This document shows, piece by piece, positions 47,660-52,961 of a DNA stretch of 52,961 nt. The notes beneath the pieces are model-generated. The model was not told where the DNA came from. It did no database searches and saw only the letters and a program-made list of their open reading frames with translations. The DNA comes from a virus. Positions within the stretch are counted from its first letter, which is position 1. Every line of letters begins with the position of its first letter. The position numbers and the translations under genes are program-made. The stretch is from positions 1 through 52,961 of IMG/VR virus record IMGVR_UViG_3300021246_000107; one strand, written 5' to 3'.

Positions 47660-48529
47660 ATGAATCCCTACAAGATCACCGGACCAGCCCAGATCGGCGT
47701 CAGCGGAGGCCGCACAAGCGGAGAGATGCTTCGGAAGATTCTCGACGCCCACGGCGGAAAGCTCCCTGCTGATGTTCACGCCGTCTTCCAGAATACCGGC
47801 AAGGAAAGCGAAAAAACGTTGGTGTTCATTGATCAGATCGACAAACGATGGAACGTCGGCATCGTCTGGATGGAGTGGTGCCGAGTATACGGCCAGCCTG
47901 ACGATGCACCGTGGTACAAGCTAATGAATTTCGAGACGGCCAGCCGTAACGGTGAGCCCTTCACGATGATGCTCGAGTACTACGCGGCATACCGAAAAGA
48001 CGTGAAGAACCTTCCTCCGGTGTTGCCGAACTTCTCGAACAACATGTGCACGGCGTACCTGAAGGTGAAAATAGGCGAGAAGCACATGCGTGCCCTGGGC
48101 TACGACGAGTGGGACTGCGTTGTCGGCATCCGCTACGACGAGCCTAAACGCTATCACCGCATGATGGCTGCCAACGACCGCGGCGGCACGCGATGGGACA
48201 ACCTTTGCCCCTCTTACACCGCGGGCATCACGAAGGAGGACGTCGCAGAGTTCTGGAAGGCCCAGCCCTTCGATCTGGGCATGGATTCAGACTTCGGAAA
48301 CTGCGACCTGTGCTGGAAGAAAAGCGAAGGAAAGCTGATCAAGACCATCATCGAAGACCCATCCAGGGTGATCTGGTGGTCGGGCGCCGAAGAACGCTTC
48401 GGCCAGGTATTCCGCCAAGACCGAGCAGATTACAAAACGATGGGGTGGTCAGCTGAGCAGCGCGCCAGGCAAACCGACTTCGATTTCGAGTATCTAGCCG
48501 AAGACATCGACTGTTTCTGTGGCGATTAA
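47660..48529 (+). CDS. PAPS reductase / PP-loop family protein
   Basis: A 289-residue protein of the phosphoadenosine phosphosulfate reductase-like family. The ATP-binding PP-loop SGGRTSG is at residues 15-21, followed by VFQNTGKES (about 42-50), and cysteines cluster in NMCTAYLKVKI, NCDLCWKKSEG and the C-terminal DCFCGD, which may bind a metal or Fe-S cluster. Such genes are common in Pseudomonas phages. Sulfur transfer or nucleotide modification is possible; sulfate assimilation is unlikely in this setting. ATG 47660 has GGAG upstream. Confidence 0.85.
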   Translation: MNPYKITGPAQIGVSGGRTSGEMLRKILDAHGGKLPADVHAVFQNTGKESEKTLVFIDQIDKRWNVGIVWMEWCRVYGQPDDAPWYKLMNFETASRNGEPFTMMLEYYAAYRKDVKNLPPVLPNFSNNMCTAYLKVKIGEKHMRALGYDEWDCVVGIRYDEPKRYHRMMAANDRGGTRWDNLCPSYTAGITKEDVAEFWKAQPFDLGMDSDFGNCDLCWKKSEGKLIKTIIEDPSRVIWWSGAEERFGQVFRQDRADYKTMGWSAEQRARQTDFDFEYLAEDIDCFCGD

Positions 48530-48551
48530 ACAGAAGACTTTCTGCACGCAT

Positions 48552-49214
48552 CTATCTTGGCCTAGCGCAGCTCGCCAATAAAGCGTCTGCTGCTTCACAA
48601 AGATTACTTCTAGCGTTATAGATCAACTCCAATCGAGTGATTTGCTTCTGCAAATACCCATCATACTTGTCGGTCGGCTCATCAATCATTGCCATACATT
48701 GGGTGCTGAAAGCAATGATCTCAGACTCGCCGTAACTAACCTGCTTCATGTATTCCTCATAGATTTTCGAGAGCATTTCAACCTCTTCAGTAGACAGATG
48801 ATGGTTCAAAACCAGGTATGCCGACTCCATCCTGCTTTTGCTCTCGCTCGCAGCCGCCCTATAGGTTTCCAACTGGTCGTGAAACCAGAGATCAATATTC
48901 TTGTTTTTCCAAGCTTCCTCGATAAGACCATAACCCTCCGCCACATACCAATAACTGTTCCAAGCACCTTGGCATGCTGCATGAAAATCGCGAACCACTT
49001 GATATTTTTCAGTATGCGAAAACTGTGATTTCCAACCACTTAGAGCTGAAACGGCAACGATCGCCGCTATGGTAGTTGCGATAACCCCAACGATCTCAAA
49101 CAAATCGTGGATGTTACTCACCACCCAAAAATTACTTGGAAATATAAGTTTAGACCAGACAACCCCAGCTAAAAACACACCCAGACACAGCAATAGCTCA
49201 AACCTGAACTTCAT
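48552..49214 (-). CDS. Membrane-anchored helical protein, minus-strand insertion
   Basis: A 220-residue protein with GAGG before ATG 49214. Two N-terminal helices (FELLLCLGVFLAGVVWS; IHDLFEIVGVIATTIAAIVA) are followed by a long cytosolic helical region (QVVRDFHAACQGAWNSYWYV, LNHHLSTEEVEMLSKIYEEY). The same layout occurs in the genes at 44606 and 46903, and the DFHAACQ segment suggests a DUF4760-like group. AT-rich; no catalytic motif seen. Possibly another exclusion protein. Confidence 0.6.
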   Translation of the reverse strand: MKFRFELLLCLGVFLAGVVWSKLIFPSNFWVVSNIHDLFEIVGVIATTIAAIVAVSALSGWKSQFSHTEKYQVVRDFHAACQGAWNSYWYVAEGYGLIEEAWKNKNIDLWFHDQLETYRAAASESKSRMESAYLVLNHHLSTEEVEMLSKIYEEYMKQVSYGESEIIAFSTQCMAMIDEPTDKYDGYLQKQITRLELIYNARSNLCEAADALLASCARPR

Positions 49215-49274
49215 CTATTCACCTCAACCAAAGCTGGCCGATGCTAGCAGCTAGACAGCACGCGAGGTATCCCC

Positions 49275-49550
49275 ATGCGCATAGAAAACAAACCGGCTGA
49301 TCCGTTCGGCCCGAACGGTCGCACCTTCCACATTCATCTGAGCGTGCGCGGGGCAATTCGCGACTTTACCAAGCGCCAACTCAAGGGCATGTTCCGCGTT
49401 GATGGCCGCGAATGCACCGCCGACGAAGCAAAGGATCATCTGCTCGAAGCGCTGGCCCAGGGCAAAGAGGTACTTCCCTTTGGCCCGCTGTGTGAAGGCT
49501 TCGATTTCGCCGGCGGTGGCTGCCCGGGTCATGACAAGGAGGTCGCATGA
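49275..49550 (+). CDS. Conserved-type small Pseudomonas phage protein
   Basis: A 91-residue protein (RIENKPADPFGPNGRTFHIH, IRDFTKRQLKGMFRVDGREC). It has two cysteines and a Gly-rich C-terminus (FDFAGGGCPGHD). It overlaps the DUF4406 gene by four bases (ATGA) and so is in the same operon. No domain recognised. Confidence 0.7.
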   Translation: MRIENKPADPFGPNGRTFHIHLSVRGAIRDFTKRQLKGMFRVDGRECTADEAKDHLLEALAQGKEVLPFGPLCEGFDFAGGGCPGHDKEVA

Positions 49551-49885
49551 AGCGCATCTACCTCAGCGGCCCTATGACCGGCCTGCCCGGCCTCAACTTC
49601 GCCGCGTTCAACGCCATGACCACCAACCTGCGCGCCGGCGGCCACACCGTAACCAACCCCGCCGAGATCAACCCCGACGGTGGCACCTGGAACGACTGCA
49701 TGCGCCGCGACATTGCCGCCCTGATGGACTGCGACACCGTGGCCACCCTGCCCGGCTGGGAGCATTCAAAGGGTGCCCGCCTGGAAGTCCTGATCGCCGA
49801 ACGCCTCGGCATGACGGTTGTGAATGCCCATGATCTGGTAGCGAGGGAGAATGCCGCAGTACCAACATTTTCCAAGCTGATGTAA
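49547..49885 (+). CDS. DUF4406 nucleoside deoxyribosyltransferase-like protein
   Basis: A 112-residue protein. The start KRIYLSGPMTGLPGLNFAAF, then NPAEINPDGGTWNDCMRRDI and LPGWEHSKGARLEVLIAERL are the DUF4406 pattern, related to nucleoside 2-deoxyribosyltransferases, which move bases between deoxynucleosides. The acid residues of NP(A)E and E of ARLEV would be the active site. A role in nucleotide salvage for phage replication is plausible. Confidence 0.88.
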   Translation: MKRIYLSGPMTGLPGLNFAAFNAMTTNLRAGGHTVTNPAEINPDGGTWNDCMRRDIAALMDCDTVATLPGWEHSKGARLEVLIAERLGMTVVNAHDLVARENAAVPTFSKLM

Positions 49886-49931
49886 AAAGTACATCTGCCA
49901 TTTCAGACATTCACCGGATTCCGACCAACAC

Positions 49932-50132
49932 ATGCAGATCATTCGTACTGGAACAGTTTTAACTGGCGAATACGCCGGTTGGACGATAGAAATTCAGGAT
50001 GACCGCGCAGGTGAAACCGGAGGCTATTACCTGTTCCTGATCCAGAACGAATCAAATGGTTTCGATTCTTGGTTTGAACTCATAGAGCAGCTGCAGGAAC
50101 AAATTTCAGAACTCGACGTTCGCTGGAATTAG
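49932..50132 (+). CDS. Small beta-rich protein, unknown
   Basis: A 66-residue acidic protein with strands IIRTGTVLTGEYAGWTIEIQ and GGYYLFLIQNESNGFDSWFE and a short C-terminal helix (LIEQLQEQISEL). It resembles small immunity or inhibitor-like proteins in size and fold pattern, but no family is recognised. It is a free-standing gene in the right operon. Confidence 0.65.
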   Translation: MQIIRTGTVLTGEYAGWTIEIQDDRAGETGGYYLFLIQNESNGFDSWFELIEQLQEQISELDVRWN

Positions 50133-50207
50133 CGCCTCACTCTTTCGTTCCGCCCCTCCCCATGCCCCCCCTTCAAAGTCAGCCGCTATAGCGGCAAGGA
50201 CGAAGTC

Positions 50208-50855
50208 ATGTCTGAAATAAAGGAACGGCCCATTCTGTTCTCGGCACCGATGGTGCGCGCCATCCTGGAAGGCCGGAAGACGGTCACGCGGCGACCGGTG
50301 AAAGGCTTCCAAATCCCTACCGAGGACACAGCCATTCCGGCAGGCGATCGTCAGCGCTGGAGCGCAATAGGCCAGCGAGACCCACGCTATGGCTTCTGCG
50401 TATTTGGATCGACCGAAGCAGAGTGCGCCAAGAATCTGGAAGAGCAAGCCCCCTGCCCATATGGTCGACGCGGCCAACGACTGTGGGTGCGCGAGACTCA
50501 CGCCGATATCGGCTGCCGGCTGACGTACCGCGCCGACCTCGATGATGGCGCGCACTGCAAGGTGGCCAAATGGACACCGGCCATCCACATGTTTCGCAAA
50601 CACAGCCGCATCCTGCTGGAGATCACCGACGTGCACGTCGAGCGATTGCAGCAAATCAGCGAAGACCAGGCACTGGCTGAGGGCATCTACAGCGATCCGA
50701 CGGTGAACGGAATGTACACCGCCGACGGCGACAACTACTCCAGCAAGTCGGATGGACCTAATCGGGCGTTCGCTGAGCTGTGGAAATCGGTCGGCGGCGA
50801 TTGGGAAGCCAACCCCTGGGTCTGGGTGGTCGAGTTCAAGCGGGTGGCACCATGA
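50208..50855 (+). CDS. ASCH-domain-like phage protein
   Basis: A 215-residue protein. ILFSAPMVRAILEGRKTVTR with RRPVKGF after it is the ASCH-like start of many phage proteins, and GQRLWVRETHADIGCRLTYR plus LLEITDVHVERLQQISEDQA continue that pattern. ASCH domains bind RNA or modified nucleosides. It contains an insert (residues 40-85) relative to the minimal domain. Function in the phage is unknown. Confidence 0.8.
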   Translation: MSEIKERPILFSAPMVRAILEGRKTVTRRPVKGFQIPTEDTAIPAGDRQRWSAIGQRDPRYGFCVFGSTEAECAKNLEEQAPCPYGRRGQRLWVRETHADIGCRLTYRADLDDGAHCKVAKWTPAIHMFRKHSRILLEITDVHVERLQQISEDQALAEGIYSDPTVNGMYTADGDNYSSKSDGPNRAFAELWKSVGGDWEANPWVWVVEFKRVAP

Positions 50856-50987
50856 TCGCCGCGCTCTGGTTTACCTACGTCTTCATCAATATGGGGCAGA
50901 GGCTATTTGTAATTTCAACTGCAAATAGTCGGGAAACCGACAGTTCAACGCGCCGACCATCAAGGCTCATCCAACAAGGAGAGCCTC

Positions 50988-51173
50988 ATGAGAGCGTTCG
51001 CACAAGCAATTATCGCCATTGCTCCAGTGACCAACCGCAAATCCAGGAATCGCTTCCTCCGGGAATGCGACAGATGGACCAACCGCCTATACAGGTGCGA
51101 CTTGGTCAGCCTTCAACAACGCCAGGAACTGCGGCGGCAAATCGCAGCGGCGTGCCTGGTGGCGTTAATGTAA
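50988..51173 (+). CDS. Small basic phage protein
   Basis: A 61-residue basic, helical protein (RAFAQAIIAIAPVTNRKSRN, RLYRCDLVSLQQRQELRRQI). AAGGAG lies six bases before ATG 50988, a very good ribosome binding site, which makes the gene credible despite its size. The segment 50856-50987 before it has no supported gene. Confidence 0.65.
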   Translation: MRAFAQAIIAIAPVTNRKSRNRFLRECDRWTNRLYRCDLVSLQQRQELRRQIAAACLVALM

Positions 51174-51215
51174 CCCCAATCCCCCTACATGCCTGCCGGT
51201 GAGCGGCGAGGGGGA

Positions 51216-51458
51216 TCAAGGAAGCTGACTATCAACCCAGCGTTCTGCCGCTGACATTGCTTCGTCCAGGGCGGCCGGGTAATCAGCCCATGGCCCTGCC
51301 AACTCAGCCGCGACCTCACCCATTCCGTGCGTATCCGCGGGCTCGATGATTGTCGCGGATGCAGGCACCCGGTCGTTAGGTCTTTCCCAGACGAACTTGA
51401 GGAATACCGTGTGGCCTCGGTACTCATGAGCGATCGGCACATCCAGATTGTGTGACAC
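51216..51458 (-). CDS. Small hypothetical protein, minus strand near integrase
   Basis: About 80 residues starting at GTG 51458, with GGGAGG upstream, although the frame is open to 51596. HNLDVPIAHEYRGHTVFLKF, VPASATIIEPADTHGMGEVA and YPAALDEAMSAAERWVDSQL read as a compact alpha/beta protein. It is encoded opposite to the operon near its end. No family recognised. Confidence 0.55.
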   Translation of the reverse strand: MSHNLDVPIAHEYRGHTVFLKFVWERPNDRVPASATIIEPADTHGMGEVAAELAGPWADYPAALDEAMSAAERWVDSQLP

Positions 51459-51667
51459 GCGTCCTCCCGCAGGCGCAACGAATTGAACACCTGTTTTACA
51501 CCCATCCCAAGGGCTCAGAAATCCCGGCAAAACGCCATTACTCCATCCCCCTATAGCCGCCGCAGCGGGGGGGGGGGTGGCGCTGACGTCAGCCACCCAG
51601 CGCGACGAAAAAACGACATGAACATAATCAAGAAAGCGCGGCCCAGTGCGGGCCGCGGGAGGTAGTT

Positions 51668-51910
51668 ATGCAAGCAGAGATATTATCGGACGAGGAGCTC
51701 GCCGACCTAACCGGCTACAAGCGTCGATCTGATCAGCGGAAATGGCTCAAAGACCGAAACTGGGTATTCGTCGAGAGCCGCGGCGGCCGGCCGCTGGTGG
51801 GCCGGATGTTCGCCCGCATGAAGCTCGGCATGGTCAATGCCGCAATCGCAGATCCAAACCCGCCGCCGGTCCGTCCGGCTTGGACGCCCGACTTCTCCAG
51901 AGTGAACTGA
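51668..51910 (+). CDS. DUF4224 / excisionase-like protein
   Basis: An 80-residue protein. ILSDEELADLTGYKRRSDQR and KWLKDRNWVFVESRGGRPLV form the DUF4224 domain, nearly always found just before phage integrases. It ends one base before the integrase start. A directionality factor (Xis) role is likely. GGGAGG precedes ATG 51668, beside a GCGGCCC/GGGCCGC hairpin at 51640-51658. Confidence 0.85.
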   Translation: MQAEILSDEELADLTGYKRRSDQRKWLKDRNWVFVESRGGRPLVGRMFARMKLGMVNAAIADPNPPPVRPAWTPDFSRVN

Positions 51911-51911
51911 T

Positions 51912-52961
51912 ATGCGCCCCCGGAACACGGAAAATAGGGACTTGCCGCCTGGAATGGTGCGGCGCAAGCGCCCAAGGAAAAACGGAAAGGTCTGGATCGG
52001 CTACTACTATCGGGACTCTGCCGGCAAAGAGATCTCGCTGGGCACGGACCTGAGCAAAGCTCGCTTGAAATGGGCAGAACTGGAGGCCAAAGACAAACCG
52101 GCGGACCTGACAATGATGAAGGCGATCTTCGACCGGTATGTGCGCGACGTCATCCCGAAAAAGGGGGAGCGAACCCAGAAGGACAACATGGCCGAGCTGA
52201 AGCAGCTTCGCCCTACCTTCGATGAGGCGCCCATCGATTCAATTACGCCGTTCAATATAGCCGGTTACCGTGATGCCCGTTCAGCCAAGGTTCGTGCCAA
52301 CCGTGAGATCGCACTCCTGTCCCACGTATTCAACATGGCCAGGGAGTGGGGTCTGACCGAGCGGGAGAACCCATGCCAGGGCATAAGGAAGAACAAGGAG
52401 GCGCCGCGCGACTACTACGCCAATGCGGCTGTCTGGGATGCCGTCTACGCCGTTGCCGAGCAAGAACTCAAGGAAGCCATGGACCTGGGCTATTTGACCG
52501 GGCAACGGCCTGCTGACGTGTTGATCATGCGCAGCGACGATACCGAAGGTGACTACTTCCTGGTAACGCAGGGCAAGACCGGGCAGAAGCTGCGAATCCT
52601 GATGCGTACCGATGCAGGGGAAAACAGCCTGGGGAGATTGGTCAGGGAGATCGGTGAAAGGAATGTCGGGCATCCGTCCAAGTACTTGTTGATCAACAGG
52701 CATGGAAAGCGGATGACGAAGGGGATGCTGCGCTTGCGCTGGGACAAGGCGCGGGAAAAAGCCCAGCAGAACGCCATCGAACAAGGCGACCCGCTGCTCG
52801 TGGCCAAGATTGGAGGGTTTCAGTTCCGCGACATCCGGCCGAAAGCCGCGTCGGAAATCATCGATATCGGGGATGCTAGCCTGCTGCTGGGACACAGCAA
52901 ACAGGAGATCACAAAGCGGGTTTACAGGAGGATTGGCGCCACCGCGAAACCGTCCAAATAG
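51912..52961 (+). CDS. int: Phage integrase (tyrosine recombinase)
   Basis: A 349-residue integrase with an N-terminal arm-binding domain (NGKVWIGYYYRDSAGKEISL), a core-binding domain (residues 70-160) and a catalytic domain: Arg in LTGQRPADVL, Lys in QGKTGQKLRIL, FRDIRPKAAS and LLLGHSKQEITKRVYRR with the nucleophilic Tyr. The first His of the HxxR motif is Arg here, as in some Pseudomonas phage integrases. The stop codon is the last base of the window; attR should lie just beyond it. Confidence 0.95.
   Translation: MRPRNTENRDLPPGMVRRKRPRKNGKVWIGYYYRDSAGKEISLGTDLSKARLKWAELEAKDKPADLTMMKAIFDRYVRDVIPKKGERTQKDNMAELKQLRPTFDEAPIDSITPFNIAGYRDARSAKVRANREIALLSHVFNMAREWGLTERENPCQGIRKNKEAPRDYYANAAVWDAVYAVAEQELKEAMDLGYLTGQRPADVLIMRSDDTEGDYFLVTQGKTGQKLRILMRTDAGENSLGRLVREIGERNVGHPSKYLLINRHGKRMTKGMLRLRWDKAREKAQQNAIEQGDPLLVAKIGGFQFRDIRPKAASEIIDIGDASLLLGHSKQEITKRVYRRIGATAKPSK

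Noticed and set aside
50852-51202. + frame coupled to the end of the ASCH-like gene
   Set aside because: The start overlaps the stop codon (ATGA), but the protein is unconvincing and overlaps the better gene at 50988. It may be a remnant.
51216-51596. Full 126-codon form of the minus-strand gene near the integrase
   Set aside because: The first 46 codons run through the G tract and hairpin and look non-coding; GTG 51458 with GGGAGG is the better start.
1-52961. tRNA or rRNA genes and recognisable att core repeats
   Set aside because: None could be recognised by eye; a computed scan would be needed to exclude a tRNA fragment at an attachment site outside the integrase.

Overview
The window is a nearly complete temperate-phage genome integrated in what looks like a Pseudomonas chromosome, with accessory DNA at its left edge. 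The host assignment is inferred from protein families common in Pseudomonas prophages (DUF1654, the DUF4224 xis-like gene beside the integrase, the DUF1364 protein, several small phage proteins) and from GC-rich coding. No host marker gene is present. The phage is a mosaic: a lambda-type head and packaging module (terS, terL, gpW, portal, S49 protease, scaffold, gpD, capsid, gpFII) joined to a Mu-type contractile tail (sheath, tube, gp41/42 frameshift, tape measure, gp43 to gp48).

Layout from left to right. 1-1290: IS3-family element cut by the window edge. 1344-3670: AT-rich pair of + strand genes, each with an RNxxxH HEPN-like motif. 3829-6334: accessory genes including a LexA-boxed operon (coiled-coil protein plus SRAP/YedK peptidase). 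6533-8414 (-): Dam methylase, Rz with embedded Rz1, GH19 endolysin. 8478-23158 (-): tail fibre, baseplate, tail and head-completion genes, interrupted by one + strand exported gene at 13944. 23195-29250 (-): scaffold, protease, portal, gpW and terminase, with a probable cos region just before terS. 29391-32255 (-): gpZ-like protein, small proteins and holin-like membrane proteins. 32417-36984 (-): Q-type antiterminator, an unexpected second tyrosine recombinase, DUF1364 protein, DnaB helicase and an O-like initiator carrying iteron-like repeats. 37121-40708: immunity region with a small regulator (cro-like) reading left and a CI/S24 repressor reading right, three operator-like sites between them, then two repressor-linked genes and a LexA-boxed DUF1654 gene. 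40817-40858: a second pair of the same operator-like sites with a rightward promoter, probably PL. 41180-51910 (+): early operon (YejK, PAPS-reductase-like, DUF4406, ASCH-like, xis-like), broken up by AT-rich minus-strand membrane-protein genes, one of them a PutAbiC-type abortive-infection protein. 51912-52961: integrase, ending at the window edge.

How it works together (inference). CI binding at both operator clusters would hold PR (left: cro-like, O, DnaB, Q) and PL (right: recombination, xis, int) silent. SOS would inactivate CI and also de-repress DUF1654 and the SRAP operon through LexA. Q would then antiterminate the long leftward late operon, which is punctuated by intrinsic terminators. 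Minus-strand genes in the right arm and the + strand gene at 13944 lie against the lytic transcription direction and are candidates for expression in the lysogen (morons, anti-phage or exclusion functions). No rRNA, tRNA or CRISPR array was seen. The att sites are outside the window or not recognisable.
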